Below, one piece after another: positions 52,221 to 62,370 of a stretch of DNA of 64,000 nucleotides. Every line of letters begins with the position of its first letter. The first letter of the stretch is position 1. The DNA comes from Nitrosopumilus oxyclinae. Lineage in GTDB: Archaea; Thermoproteota; Nitrososphaeria; Nitrososphaerales; Nitrosopumilaceae. The stretch is from contig NZ_CP026994.1 of NCBI RefSeq assembly GCF_013407165.1, positions 1,144,187 to 1,208,186 on the forward strand, written 5' to 3'. The notes below the pieces were generated by a model, which saw only the letters and a program-made list of their open reading frames with translations, was not told the DNA's origin and ran no database searches. The translations under genes and the position numbers were made by a program.

Positions 52221-52379
52221 CTATCCGACCTCCACATCAGTTGATCTCCAAGCTCTACGTTTTGGATTGGTTCTAACATTTCTCTTTGTTTTGAGAATAA
52301 TCCATGCAGGTACTGCAGATGTTTGTCTAGTCTTTTTGAGTAGACGGATTTTCCTTGGAGAGGACTTACGTGCAGCCAT
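52221..52379 (-). CDS. rpl39e: Ribosomal protein L39e
   Basis: 52 residues, ATG 52379 to TAG 52221. Sequence landmarks: ARKSSPRKIRLLKKTRQTSA, VPAWIILKTKRNVRTNPKRR, AWRSTDVEVG. It lines the exit tunnel of the large ribosomal subunit. The L31e ATG lies directly after its stop codon with GGAGGTCGG at the end of this gene acting as the L31e ribosome-binding site. Confidence 0.95.
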   Translation of the reverse strand: MAARKSSPRKIRLLKKTRQTSAVPAWIILKTKRNVRTNPKRRAWRSTDVEVG

Positions 52380-52416
52380 AGATTTTCAGGCACGAAGAGC
52401 TCTTTTTAAATGAATC

Positions 52417-52965
52417 TCAGGATTTTAGGCAATCTCGAATCTGTTTTAAAATTCTAGCAGAAGCTCCCCAGACAATTTGATTTTGATATTCAAATGTATA
52501 CATTTCTTGAATAATATTATGAGATGGATCTGGATCCTTTGCTCCAGTTTTTAAAAATGACTCTAGTGGAATATGAAAAATTTTTTCAACTTCTGCGTTG
52601 GCTGAAAGTGTAGGGACTTTATCTACTACTGAAATAAATGGTAAAATCAAAAATCCAGAATTTAATGTTACAACCGGTTCCAATTGACCCATCACTTGTT
52701 CTGGAGAAATTTCAAGTCCAATCTCCTCATTTGTTTCACGTAATGCAGTTTCTAAAAGATCTGAATCAGCAGATTCCAATTTTCCACCAGGAAATGAAAT
52801 TTCACCAGCATGAAATGTCATATGTTTTGGTTTTTCAGTCATTACAACAATTGGTTCTTTACCATAAATCACTACCAGTACTGATGCTAAACGATATTTT
52901 CCATCAGATTCAATTTTAGGATTAATTTTAGTAGAAAGGTTGGATTTTAATTCATCTAAAAGCAT
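52417..52965 (-). CDS. NUDIX hydrolase (CoA pyrophosphatase-like)
   Basis: 182 residues. Nudix box: GGKLESADSDLLETALRE then TNEEIGLE (about 57-82), with the REUxEExGU core. Upstream MTFHAGEISFPGG resembles the UPF0035 signature of CoA-diphosphatases. It would hydrolyse CoA or related nucleoside diphosphates. ATG start. It stands 38 bp downstream of the L39e start region on the same strand but reads toward its own stop at 52417. Confidence 0.87.
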   Translation of the reverse strand: MLLDELKSNLSTKINPKIESDGKYRLASVLVVIYGKEPIVVMTEKPKHMTFHAGEISFPGGKLESADSDLLETALRETNEEIGLEISPEQVMGQLEPVVTLNSGFLILPFISVVDKVPTLSANAEVEKIFHIPLESFLKTGAKDPDPSHNIIQEMYTFEYQNQIVWGASARILKQIRDCLKS

Positions 52966-53039
52966 CGTGGTTCTTTCCTACTATTCCATATGGGTTTTGG
53001 TATTCAAAGGTTTTAACCAAGGATAAAAGAATTGAAAAT

Positions 53040-53777
53040 ATGACAGTTAGGTATGAAGCTAATCCTCCCAAAATTCTACCTGATGTAGATACAAATGAAT
53101 CAATTAAAAAATTTGTAGATAAAATAAAAATTATTTCAAAAAAATGTGATGCAATTCATTTAACAGAAAATGTATTAGGTTTTCAAAGAGTATCCCCAAT
53201 TGAAGTTGGTAAAATAATTAAGCGAGAAATTCCAAATTTACCAATTACAGTTAGTCTAAGAGTTAGAGATAAGAGCGAAGATGAAATTTTAGAATTTGTA
53301 AAAAATTGTATCACAATAGGATTTTCAGGAATTTTGATTTTAATGGGAGACCCATCTCAAACAGGTAAAGAAGATTCAGGTCAACTTCCAAGTACCACTG
53401 TAAAGAGATTGAAACAACAAGGAATTGATACTAAAATTGAGTTGTATCTTTCAATATCAAACAAGCCTAATTTTTCCAAAATTGGAAAAAAAATAGATGC
53501 AAATCCCAAAGGATTCATGACTCAAGTTATTCAAAACATAGAACAGGTTCAAAGTCTATCAGACAATCTAAAGGGATTTTCAATAATACCAATTCTCCTG
53601 TATCCATCACCTAAAAATGAAAAATCGGCAAAGTTTTTGAATTTAGATTTAGAATCATATAGTAAAGAATTTGAAGAGTTGTTACACAAAACACAAGAAA
53701 TAACTGGAGACGTGTTACTAACATCACCTAGCGACTTTAATGGATTGAATGAATTTTTAGAAAAACTATCCAATTAA
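53040..53777 (+). CDS. Methylenetetrahydrofolate reductase-like TIM-barrel protein
   Basis: 245 residues, short compared with MetF (about 280-310). Features: VRYEANPPK at the start (MetF-like E), DAIHLTENVLGFQRVSP, SGILILMGDPSQTGKE (the MetF GD), then VIQNIEQVQ and IPILLYPSPKN. It is convergent with metH C-terminal gene, overlapping 4 bp, and so likely supplies or handles methyl-tetrahydrofolate/pterin for methionine synthesis. Flavin binding is expected but not shown. ATG start. Confidence 0.75.
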   Translation: MTVRYEANPPKILPDVDTNESIKKFVDKIKIISKKCDAIHLTENVLGFQRVSPIEVGKIIKREIPNLPITVSLRVRDKSEDEILEFVKNCITIGFSGILILMGDPSQTGKEDSGQLPSTTVKRLKQQGIDTKIELYLSISNKPNFSKIGKKIDANPKGFMTQVIQNIEQVQSLSDNLKGFSIIPILLYPSPKNEKSAKFLNLDLESYSKEFEELLHKTQEITGDVLLTSPSDFNGLNEFLEKLSN

Positions 53778-56272
53778 AGAACAAAATATTTTGCATCTGG
53801 ATGGTGTATTACAATTGCTGCAGTGGATTGTTCAGGAATGATTTGCCCAGATTCAGTTAAAGTCATTCCAGATTTTTCTGGTTGTAATAATTTCCATACC
53901 AAATGATGTTGTGCAACATCAGGACAACTTGGAAATCCCCAACTATATCTCAAACCACCTTTTTCCAAATTTAGTTCAGTTTTGATTCTCTGATTAACCC
54001 ATTCGGCTAAAGCCTCAGCAATTTCAACTGCTAGCCCATGTAGATAATAAGCATCAGTATACTTGTCTTCTTTATTCCACTGTTCAATGATATCAGCCAC
54101 TTTATTCCCCACAGTTACAGATTGAAATGCAACAATATCATCATCGCCAAAATAGTCAGTAAGACACAAGTGATCTGATTTTGTAGAACGTGGGAATTCT
54201 AATTCCACATCATTCCCATTAGGATTTTCAACGAGTAATTTTCTATCTTTATTGTGACATTTGAAATATCCATAAACAATTTCAGGCTCAATGAGTTTGT
54301 CTCTAATAATTCTCATTTTCCATTCAGTGAGTAATTGTTCATGTTCATCTTGAGATTCAGAACCTGCCTTTCCTCTCAACCCCCAAGATAATTTGAATAG
54401 GGATTTTTTATCAATCATAGTCCAAACTTCAGCCATATTGATTTGATCTAATTTTAATCGAATTGGCTCTCCAACTATTTTTGGAGTAGGAGATTGAACT
54501 GGCTTAATCTCACTTTTTGGAAGAGTATCAGGATCTATTGTTGCAGTAGATTTGTCTTTCCAATTTTCTAACTTTTCTTTCCAATCAGATAGAAGTTTTG
54601 GTTTTTCATCAGAAACTAAAGTATCCATTGTTTTGAGACCTTCAAACATAGTATTACAGTAAAATACACCAGGTTCGTAAATCCCATCTTCTTTTGCAAT
54701 TCGATTTATGTAATTACTGTTAATTGCAGCACCACCACAAAGGATTGGAACAGTCATATTGTTTTTTCTTGCATGTTCTACAAAGAACTTCATCTGTTTT
54801 GAAGTAGATACCAACAATGCAGATAATCCAATTGCGTCAGGTTTTGTTTCATCGATTTTTTCAATGAATTTTTGTAATGGAACTTGTTTTCCCAAATCAT
54901 GTACTGTATATCCATTATTTTGAAAAATTGTCTTTACAAGATTTTTACCAATATCATGAACATCTCCATAAACAGTACCCAAAACAAGTACTCCCTTGCT
55001 TGTTCCCTCCTCTTTTACTAGATATTTTTCCAGTTCGCCAACTGAGGCTTTCATACATTCCGCAGACTTGAGAACAAAAGGTAAGATTAATTCTCCTGAA
55101 CCAAATTTATCGCCAACCTCTTTCATTGCAGGAAGTAAATCTTCGTTGAGAGTTCTAATGGCACCTTCATGTGTAACTTCTTTTGGAGCATCAAGGGAGA
55201 GAACCCCATCAATATCTTTGATAATATCATCTTTCCCAAGTTTCTCTGCAATTGCAGATACAACATCATTTTGAATTCCATCTTTGAGTCTATTTACAAT
55301 TCTAAAATTCGCACGTTTTCCTGCAGGCCAGGATGGATCAACATCAACTTTCTTTGAAGCAGTACCAACTTGAGATCCTAGATTTTCAAAATATGTAATC
55401 AAATCAGATAATGCATCAGGATGCGTGTTAAAGATAAGATCATCTACAAGTTTTCTCTCCTTTTCATCAATTTCACCATAAGGAATAATCTCTTTTGCAT
55501 TAACTATTGCAGAATCAAGACCAGCTTTAACTGCATGATACAAGAATGCCGAATTGAGAATTTTTCTAGCATAGGGTGCAAGACCAAAGCTGATGTTACT
55601 AAGACCCAAAGTTGTGAAACAATTTGGAAATTTTTCTTTAACTAGCCTAATTCCTTCTAGAGTATTTTTTCCTGCATCAAGGAATTCATCTTCCCCTGTG
55701 GCCAAAGTAAATGTAAGAACATCAAAAATAAATTGTTCAATTTTTAATCCATATTTTTTTCCTGTTTCATAAAGTAATTCTGCAGTATCAACTTTTTGTT
55801 GAGAAGTTTTAGCCATTCCTTCAGGGCCAATACACAATGCAATTGCAGGTAAACCATACTTTGCCATGATAGGAGCTAGTTTTTCAAATCTACTTCCATC
55901 GCCTTCAAGATTTATTGAATTAATTATAGGTCTTCCAGGTATCTGTATTACAGACGCTTCAATGACTTCAGGATCTGTAGAGTCAATTACTAGTGGTGCA
56001 TCAATTTCTAAGCTTAATCGTTTTACTAAATTTAACATAAACTCTTTTTCATCTGCACGTTCCGTAGTTGCAACACAAACATCAAGACAATGTGCACCGT
56101 CCTCAACTTGTATTCTCCCCAAATCAACCAAGCCCTCATAATCATCTTCAAGAACCATTTTCTTTGCTTTACGAGAACCTTGAGTATTGATTCTCTCACC
56201 AATAATCAAAGGAGCAGGAACTTGTTTTAGATCAACTGCTTTCAATGCCGAACTAACTCTTGGAACTGTCAA
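53774..56272 (-). CDS. metH: Methionine synthase, pterin-, cobalamin- and activation-domain subunit
   Basis: 832 residues. Order: pterin-binding domain (about 1-290; IIGERINTQGSRKAKK, VIDSTDPEVIEA); helical cap and cobalamin domain with DVHDIGKN (lower Co-ligand His, about 444-451) and GLSALLVSTSKQM; activation domain at the C-terminus (RYSWGFPSCPDVAQHH; about 770-800). It transfers methyl from folate through B12. The homocysteine-binding domain is missing here and is encoded by the gene 32 bp upstream. TTG start at 56272. Confidence 0.93.
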   Translation of the reverse strand: MTVPRVSSALKAVDLKQVPAPLIIGERINTQGSRKAKKMVLEDDYEGLVDLGRIQVEDGAHCLDVCVATTERADEKEFMLNLVKRLSLEIDAPLVIDSTDPEVIEASVIQIPGRPIINSINLEGDGSRFEKLAPIMAKYGLPAIALCIGPEGMAKTSQQKVDTAELLYETGKKYGLKIEQFIFDVLTFTLATGEDEFLDAGKNTLEGIRLVKEKFPNCFTTLGLSNISFGLAPYARKILNSAFLYHAVKAGLDSAIVNAKEIIPYGEIDEKERKLVDDLIFNTHPDALSDLITYFENLGSQVGTASKKVDVDPSWPAGKRANFRIVNRLKDGIQNDVVSAIAEKLGKDDIIKDIDGVLSLDAPKEVTHEGAIRTLNEDLLPAMKEVGDKFGSGELILPFVLKSAECMKASVGELEKYLVKEEGTSKGVLVLGTVYGDVHDIGKNLVKTIFQNNGYTVHDLGKQVPLQKFIEKIDETKPDAIGLSALLVSTSKQMKFFVEHARKNNMTVPILCGGAAINSNYINRIAKEDGIYEPGVFYCNTMFEGLKTMDTLVSDEKPKLLSDWKEKLENWKDKSTATIDPDTLPKSEIKPVQSPTPKIVGEPIRLKLDQINMAEVWTMIDKKSLFKLSWGLRGKAGSESQDEHEQLLTEWKMRIIRDKLIEPEIVYGYFKCHNKDRKLLVENPNGNDVELEFPRSTKSDHLCLTDYFGDDDIVAFQSVTVGNKVADIIEQWNKEDKYTDAYYLHGLAVEIAEALAEWVNQRIKTELNLEKGGLRYSWGFPSCPDVAQHHLVWKLLQPEKSGMTLTESGQIIPEQSTAAIVIHHPDAKYFVL

Positions 56273-56304
56273 TATTGTAAAATCACACCTATTTTCGTAA
56301 ATAC

Positions 56305-57291
56305 TTAACCCTCAATAGAACTGGTTTTTTCGTCAATTACTTTCCTCAAGGCCCTGATGTGTTCAGGATTTGTTCCACAACAACCACCAATAATTCGAAC
56401 TTTTTTGTATTGAGTAAGAAAATCACCTAAGGCATTACCCATTTTTTCAGGAGTCATTTTGTAAACTGCTTGCCCTCCATCGTTTTCAGGCATACCTGCA
56501 TTTGGAACAACCAATATGCTATGTTCATTTTGCTCATCTAGCCACTGAACACTAGGATTCATCTCGATAGGTCCAGTGGAACAATTTAATCCAAAAATAT
56601 CAATTCCCATATCAGAAACAGTTGTGTATGCAGCTTGGACATTTGTGCCAAGTAGCATTTTTCCGTATTGATCCAATGTAGTATTTGCAATAATTGGAAC
56701 TTTTTTACCAGTTTTTTTAATCGCATTATGACATGCCTCTATGACAAGTTTGATTTCTAAAAGATCTTGGCTTGTTTCAATCAGTAATGCGTCAACACCA
56801 CCAAGAATTAATCCTTCAGCTTGTAACTCAAATGCTTCACGTATTTCATCCAGCGGTATTTGGCCAAGATCAGGATCATTAGAACTTGGAAGATAACCAG
56901 TTGGACCCATCGACCCAATTACATATCGCGGTTTATCAGAATATTCTGCACAAACTTCAGATGCAAGTAAGGCAATTTTTTTATTAAATTCAATTGTTTG
57001 ATCCCCAAAACCATATTCAGCAAGTTTAATTTTATTTGAACCAAAAGAATTTGTTTCAATGCAATCAGACCCAGCATCCAAATAATTTCTATGAATTTCT
57101 TTAATCCATTCAGGATGTGTAATTACTAATCCATCATTAAAACCATCTTGATTATTAGGAAAATCTTCTGGTTGTGGATCATGTCTTTGGATTTCAGTTC
57201 CCATTGCACCATCAAATAATAATACACGATTTTTCATTGCATCAAGGAACGGCTCTTTTTCGGTCAACCTAATTTCAAAATATTTTAACAC
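56305..57291 (-). CDS. Methionine synthase, homocysteine-binding subunit
   Basis: 328 residues. Hcy-binding barrel: LLFDGAMGTEIQRHDPQPED (about 25-44), ETNSFGSN, GSMGPTG, GLNCSTGP with first zinc Cys and IIGGCCGTNPEHI with the paired zinc Cys near 305. With the following gene it rebuilds a full MetH. GTG start at 57291; a GTG-initiated leader before LTEKEPFLDAM is short, and a later start is possible. Confidence 0.9.
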   Translation of the reverse strand: MLKYFEIRLTEKEPFLDAMKNRVLLFDGAMGTEIQRHDPQPEDFPNNQDGFNDGLVITHPEWIKEIHRNYLDAGSDCIETNSFGSNKIKLAEYGFGDQTIEFNKKIALLASEVCAEYSDKPRYVIGSMGPTGYLPSSNDPDLGQIPLDEIREAFELQAEGLILGGVDALLIETSQDLLEIKLVIEACHNAIKKTGKKVPIIANTTLDQYGKMLLGTNVQAAYTTVSDMGIDIFGLNCSTGPIEMNPSVQWLDEQNEHSILVVPNAGMPENDGGQAVYKMTPEKMGNALGDFLTQYKKVRIIGGCCGTNPEHIRALRKVIDEKTSSIEG

Positions 57292-57380
57292 AGTTTAACT
57301 CTTTTCAGAAAAAATAACCATATGTTGTGGTATTGATACGTATGTTGAAATTAGGTGGGTGAGAATTTTTTTGTACATTT

Positions 57381-58481
57381 ATGCAAAAGACATCAGTCAA
57401 TAATCTAGTTCGTAGTGCCACATTTTTTCAGCATGCTGGAATTTCCATAATCTTTGTTTTCATGCCTATTATTGCAAAAGGAGTTACAGATTCTATTTTT
57501 GAAATTGGGCTACTAGTAGCATCATTTAGTTTTGCTCAAATTTTATCTGAAATCTACTTTGGAAGACATTCAGATAAGAAAGGAACCAGGCTCAAATTCA
57601 TCAGAATTGGGTTCATTGGATGTGCCATTGCCTTTGGATTACATTATTTTGCAGATGATCTTGGCTTGTTTTTCTTGGTGAGAATTGCAGCTGGGGTTGC
57701 AAGTGGAATTATGATTCCTGCAATGATTGCATATACCTATGAGGCAAATATTGATAAAAAAAGAGCAGCAACAGTAATCTCATTTCATGCTCTAGGATGG
57801 CTTGCAGGAATTGCAGCTGCTGGAATTGCAAATGATCTTAAATTAATTTTCTTGTTAAGTGCTGCTTCATTTTTAATTGGATTGTTATTTACAATTAAAC
57901 TCCCAAATCCTGAACAAGTAAAAGAGATTACTCCAGGAACCACTAAAAAAGTAATATCAAAAAATAAATTTCTATTCTTATCACTATTACTAAGACATAT
58001 TGGTGCAGCAGCAGTATGGGTAATTCTTCCTATAATGATTGTAGAAAAGTTAGGAGGGGAAATATATCATATTTCAATAGTATACATAGCAAATACACTG
58101 ACTGCATTTATTTTGATGAATGTGATGGCAAGTAAAATTCATCTATCCAATGTAACAAAATTTAAAATTGGAATTGGAGGTACAACGTTTGTTTTTGTAG
58201 GTTTGTCTGTAGTTACAGAATGGTGGATGGCAATGCCATTCATGTCATTAGTTGGAGCAACATGGGCATTTTTGTTTATTGGTGGAAACTTTCACTTGAT
58301 GGAAAATAATCCTCGCTCTACATCTACTGGAATATTTAGTTCAACTTTATCAATTGCAACAGTAATTGGTCCCGTAGTAGCCGGAGCAATTGCATATACT
58401 TTTGATTATGTTGCCGTAATGTATTTTGCAATTGCAATAATCATTTGTGCATTTGTAGTATCATTGAAAATTAAAAAATAA
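57381..58481 (+). CDS. Major facilitator superfamily transporter
   Basis: 366 residues, about 12 membrane helices. The loop between helices 2 and 3 has FGRHSDKKGTRLK (DRxGRR-like MFS motif A). Substrate unknown; the sequence resembles drug/sugar-type MFS proteins. ATG at 57381. It is divergent from the methionine synthase genes and convergent with the ABC operon, ending 5 bp before it. Confidence 0.87.
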   Translation: MQKTSVNNLVRSATFFQHAGISIIFVFMPIIAKGVTDSIFEIGLLVASFSFAQILSEIYFGRHSDKKGTRLKFIRIGFIGCAIAFGLHYFADDLGLFFLVRIAAGVASGIMIPAMIAYTYEANIDKKRAATVISFHALGWLAGIAAAGIANDLKLIFLLSAASFLIGLLFTIKLPNPEQVKEITPGTTKKVISKNKFLFLSLLLRHIGAAAVWVILPIMIVEKLGGEIYHISIVYIANTLTAFILMNVMASKIHLSNVTKFKIGIGGTTFVFVGLSVVTEWWMAMPFMSLVGATWAFLFIGGNFHLMENNPRSTSTGIFSSTLSIATVIGPVVAGAIAYTFDYVAVMYFAIAIIICAFVVSLKIKK

Positions 58482-58486
58482 AAAAA

Positions 58487-59254
58487 CTATCTCAGTCCCC
58501 AACGAGACATTACTTTGTTTTCAACCCTTTTGAAAATCACACCATCAACTGCAAGACCAATTCCCATTATTACCACCATGATTCCAATTACTTGAGATAC
58601 ATCATTTAAGGAACGACCAGCATTAAGCAAGAACCCCAAACCTAGGAACGAAAATAGGATTTCTGCACCAATAACACCCCTCCAAGCAAATGCCCAGCCT
58701 TGTTTAAAGCCTGAAATCATGTATGGGAAGGCAGCAGGGATTAATACCGCAGTAATCAATTGACTTCCCTTTGCACCCATATTTCGAGCAGCCTCAATAA
58801 AGTGCGGATTAATATTTTTGACTCCAGTATAGGTGTTAATTGTAACTGCAAAAATTGCGCCAATTGCAGTGACAAAGATTATTCCACCATCAGTTAATCC
58901 AAACCAGAGTATAGCCAAAGGAACCCATGCAATTGATGGGATTGATTGTAATCCTAAAACTAGAGAACCAACAGTTTGATTGATTACCTCTACCCTTGCC
59001 ATAAATATTCCAAGTACAATTCCTCCACCAATAGCTATTCCCAATCCAATAGCTAATCTCCACATACTAGTTGCTATTCCATATAACAAACTACCATCAG
59101 ATACACCATAAGCTAAATCTTCTGCTACCTCATATGGAGAAGGAAATATGTTGTCAGGCCAAATTCCGACCATGGAAATAATTTGCCATACTGCAATAAT
59201 TCCAATGTAAAATGCAATTCTGTGAGGTGTGAAATTTTTTACCATTATTATCAC
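58487..59254 (-). CDS. ABC transporter permease, NitT/TauT family
   Basis: 255 residues, six membrane helices. The EAA loop FIEAARNMGAKGSQLI is at about 150-165. It is the third gene of a binding-protein, ATPase, permease set with 4-bp overlaps. Such systems import nitrate, sulfonates, taurine or related small anions or pyrimidines. The start ATG (59254) overlaps the ATPase stop (59251). Confidence 0.9.
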   Translation of the reverse strand: MIIMVKNFTPHRIAFYIGIIAVWQIISMVGIWPDNIFPSPYEVAEDLAYGVSDGSLLYGIATSMWRLAIGLGIAIGGGIVLGIFMARVEVINQTVGSLVLGLQSIPSIAWVPLAILWFGLTDGGIIFVTAIGAIFAVTINTYTGVKNINPHFIEAARNMGAKGSQLITAVLIPAAFPYMISGFKQGWAFAWRGVIGAEILFSFLGLGFLLNAGRSLNDVSQVIGIMVVIMGIGLAVDGVIFKRVENKVMSRWGLR

Positions 59255-60015
59255 TCGGGTTTTTTCTTTACCTCAGGTCTAAGTTCTGCTAAAATATCTT
59301 GTTGAAATTTAAGTAAAGATTCATCGTCAGTTATTCTAGGTCTTGGGAAATTATTATCAACTTCTTTTTTAATTACAGATGGACGATTACTAAAAATTGC
59401 AACTTTAGTTCCAAGAACTGCAGCTTCAGAAACGCTATGAGTAACAAACAAAATTGTCTTTTTTGTTTTCTCCCAAATCAATTGCATTTCAACTAATAAT
59501 AAATCACGAGTCTGTGCATCAAGTGCAGCAAATGGTTCATCCATTAACAATACGTCAGGATCCATCACAAGAGCTCTTGCAATAGCTACACGCTGCTTCA
59601 TTCCAGTAGAAAGTTGGTAAACATAAGAGTCTGCAAATTTTGTCAATTGCATCATATCCAAATATCTATGAGATATTTTGGCTCGTTCCTCTTTTGGAAT
59701 ACCAGCCATCTTTAATCCAAATTCCACATTATCTTGAACCTTCAACCACGGAAATAATGCCCCCTCTTGAAACACCATAATTCTTTCAGGCCCAGTTTCA
59801 GTAACATTACGACCATCAAACAAAATTTGACCCTCATCAGGTTTTTCTAAACCTGCAACTATGCGTAAAAAAGTAGATTTACCACATCCTGAAGGACCCA
59901 CTAGGCACACAAAGTCTCCAGCCTCAACTTTGAGATTAATGCCTCCAAGAGCTTTGAGTTTGTGAGAATCATGACTAAAATATTTTACAATATTTTTTGC
60001 TTCAAGTTTTGTCAT
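59251..60015 (-). CDS. ABC transporter ATPase, NitT/TauT family
   Basis: 254 residues. Walker A GPSGCGKSTFLRIVAGL (about 38-54), Q-loop VFQEGALFPW, signature LSTGMKQRVAIARAL (LSGGQ variant), Walker B LLMDEPFAALD and switch His in FVTHSVSEA. The Ser-Thr-Gly signature replaces the usual LSGGQ. ATG overlaps the binding-protein stop. Confidence 0.93.
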   Translation of the reverse strand: MTKLEAKNIVKYFSHDSHKLKALGGINLKVEAGDFVCLVGPSGCGKSTFLRIVAGLEKPDEGQILFDGRNVTETGPERIMVFQEGALFPWLKVQDNVEFGLKMAGIPKEERAKISHRYLDMMQLTKFADSYVYQLSTGMKQRVAIARALVMDPDVLLMDEPFAALDAQTRDLLLVEMQLIWEKTKKTILFVTHSVSEAAVLGTKVAIFSNRPSVIKKEVDNNFPRPRITDDESLLKFQQDILAELRPEVKKKPE

Positions 60016-61040
60016 GTGTTATTTCCTCCTTCAATGGGATTTGTATCAAAGTAGTAAAAAATACCAGACAAATCATATCCATTTCTTCCAAGATATCCTA
60101 GAGCATTAGCCTTTTCAGCAAATGAATAAACAGAATCAGGTATTGGATCTGCAGTGATTACAAGATTAGATAATGCAATATCTACAACATCATCAGACAA
60201 TGATTGTCCTAAATGAGAATTTAAAAAATTATTAAACACATCTCTAGTCTCAATAGGATTTTGATTAATCCAAGTCACCGTTTTATGATGTGAATCTAAA
60301 AAATTTGCAACTATAGTAGGATTTTTTTCTACAAAATCAATATTAGCAATTAGAAGAACAGATGCAAACTCTTGATTTGGCCACAATTCCTCTTCAAAGA
60401 ATAATCTTGTTCCATCTAATTCAGTTTCTAAAATAGTAGCCCATGGTTCTGCCACCCATGCAGCATCAATATCACCTTTAACAAATAGTGTATAGATATC
60501 AGGATTTGGAATATTGTAAACGATTACAGAACCACCTTTATCAGCAGTTTTCAATCCATGTTCAGATAGATAATATCTCAATGATACATCCTGAGTGTTG
60601 CCAATTTGTGGAGCAGCAATTTTCTTTCCAGTAAAATCAGATGCAGAATTTATTTCAGATTCAGGATGAACAATGAAACTTGCACCACCACTTGCAGCTC
60701 CTGCAAGAATCTTTATGTTATGGTTTTCAGAAATTAAAAATCCATTAATTGCAGGACCAGGACCAACATATGCCAAGTCAATAGAATTAGCAAATAGAGA
60801 CTCTATAGCTTGAGGACCGCTGTCAAAAACACGAGTTTCAATTGTTACTTGCTCTCCCAGATCGGTTTCAAAGAATCCTTTTTCCATACCTACTATTGGA
60901 ATTGCATGACCAATGTTAGGAAAGTAAGCAATACGAATTTTATTTTCATTAGATTCAGAATTAGAACTAAAAGATATTCCCAATACAGATAACAAAATAA
61001 TGCCTGCAATACTGGCAAAAATTACCGATCGAGTTTTCAT
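60012..61040 (-). CDS. ABC transporter substrate-binding protein, NitT/TauT family
   Basis: 342 residues with a signal-anchor (VIFASIAGIILLSVLGISF) and no lipobox Cys. The domain reads IRIAYFPNIGHAIPIVGMEK, then DLAYVGPGPAINGFL and GDIDAAWVAEPWATI, typical of the SsuA/TauA/NMT1 fold. Ligand cannot be told. ATG start at 61040; the argG gene is read away from it, with its start 131 bp further on. Confidence 0.9.
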   Translation of the reverse strand: MKTRSVIFASIAGIILLSVLGISFSSNSESNENKIRIAYFPNIGHAIPIVGMEKGFFETDLGEQVTIETRVFDSGPQAIESLFANSIDLAYVGPGPAINGFLISENHNIKILAGAASGGASFIVHPESEINSASDFTGKKIAAPQIGNTQDVSLRYYLSEHGLKTADKGGSVIVYNIPNPDIYTLFVKGDIDAAWVAEPWATILETELDGTRLFFEEELWPNQEFASVLLIANIDFVEKNPTIVANFLDSHHKTVTWINQNPIETRDVFNNFLNSHLGQSLSDDVVDIALSNLVITADPIPDSVYSFAEKANALGYLGRNGYDLSGIFYYFDTNPIEGGNNT

Positions 61041-61170
61041 AAAACAGCGTTATATTTGGCGGTTAAATAATCATCGAATTTTAGCTCAAGCTAGTCAGAA
61101 ACTTTTTGAAAAAAATGATTTGAGCACATCACAAAAGATAAATTCCAAAATACGACGGAAAAGATGTTTT

Positions 61171-62370
61171 ATGACTCAAAAAGGAATTCTTGCATTTTCA
61201 GGTGGACTAGATACTTCAGTCGTTGTAAAGTATCTACAAGACGAACATGATATGGATGTCATTACTGTCACAGTGGATGTTGGACAAGGAGACGATTGGA
61301 AAAAAATTGAATCTAAAGCAAAAAAATTAGGTGTAAAAAAACACTACAATATTGATGCAAGAAAAGAGTTTGTCACAGATTATATTTTTCCTTCAATTAA
61401 AGCAAATGCACTTTATCAAAAAAAATATTGTCTTGCAACAGCACTTGCTAGACCATTAATTGCAGAAAAAGTTTTAGAAATTGCAAAAAAAGAAAAAGTC
61501 ACATCACTTGCTCATGGTTGTTCTGGAAAAGGAAATGATCAAGTACGATTTGACATTACATTAAGATCAGGTTCTGATCTTCCAATCATTGCTCCAATTA
61601 GAGATAAAAATTTAGATAGAGATACAGAATTAAAATTTGCAAAAAAACACGGGATTGAAATTGATACTGTAGCAAAAAAATTCAGTATTGATCAAAATTT
61701 GTGGGGACGTGCAATAGAAGGAGGAGTATTAGAAGATCCATACAATGAACCTCCAGACGATGCTTTCATTTGGGTTAAAACAAAAAACTTACCTGACAAA
61801 CCAACATACTTGGAAATAAAATTCAACAAAGGAATTCCAATTGAGGTTGATGGTAAAAAAATGGAACCAATAAAATTAATTGAATATATTAATAAAAAAG
61901 CAGGAGATGCTGGGGTCGGCATAGTTGATCATATTGAGGATAGGGTGGTTGGAATAAAATCACGTGAAGTGTATGAAACTCCAGCAGCAACTTGTCTGAT
62001 TGAAGCTCATTCAGATTTGGAAAAGATGGTTCACACTAAACATGAAAATAAATTCAAGTCAATGATTGACGATGAATGGGCATATTTGGTGTATTCTGGA
62101 CTTTGGCAAGATCCACTAAAAACAGATCTAGATGGATTTATCGAAACATCACAAAAGCCAGTATCTGGAACTGTGAAACTAAAATTGTACAAAGGAAGTC
62201 TTAGAGTAGTCGGAAGAAAGTCTGGTAATTCATTATACAGTCACGATATTGCAACTTATGGAGTAGAATCTACATTTGATCAGAGATTAGCCAAAGGATT
62301 TGTTGAATTATGGGGAATGCAGTCAACAGAAGCTAATAAATTACAAAAGAAAAGGTCTACAAAAACATGA
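61171..62370 (+). CDS. argG: Argininosuccinate synthase
   Basis: 399 residues from ATG at 61171, the normal length. The PP-loop is AFSGGLDTSVVVKYL (about 7-21), followed by ITVTVDVGQGDDW, KYCLATALARPLI and GCSGKGNDQVRFD. It joins citrulline and aspartate in arginine synthesis. A longer in-frame reading reaches 61000 but would overlap the divergent ABC gene and lacks family similarity. The stop overlaps lysW by 4 bp (ATGA). Confidence 0.96.
   Translation: MTQKGILAFSGGLDTSVVVKYLQDEHDMDVITVTVDVGQGDDWKKIESKAKKLGVKKHYNIDARKEFVTDYIFPSIKANALYQKKYCLATALARPLIAEKVLEIAKKEKVTSLAHGCSGKGNDQVRFDITLRSGSDLPIIAPIRDKNLDRDTELKFAKKHGIEIDTVAKKFSIDQNLWGRAIEGGVLEDPYNEPPDDAFIWVKTKNLPDKPTYLEIKFNKGIPIEVDGKKMEPIKLIEYINKKAGDAGVGIVDHIEDRVVGIKSREVYETPAATCLIEAHSDLEKMVHTKHENKFKSMIDDEWAYLVYSGLWQDPLKTDLDGFIETSQKPVSGTVKLKLYKGSLRVVGRKSGNSLYSHDIATYGVESTFDQRLAKGFVELWGMQSTEANKLQKKRSTKT

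Noticed and set aside
52205..52393. 62-codon minus-strand ORF over L39e
   Set aside because: Out-of-frame shadow; the correct frame encodes a full L39e at 52221-52379.
61000..61170. Longer argG with 57 extra N-terminal residues
   Set aside because: The extension overlaps the divergent ABC binding-protein gene and has no family similarity; ATG at 61171 gives the normal length.
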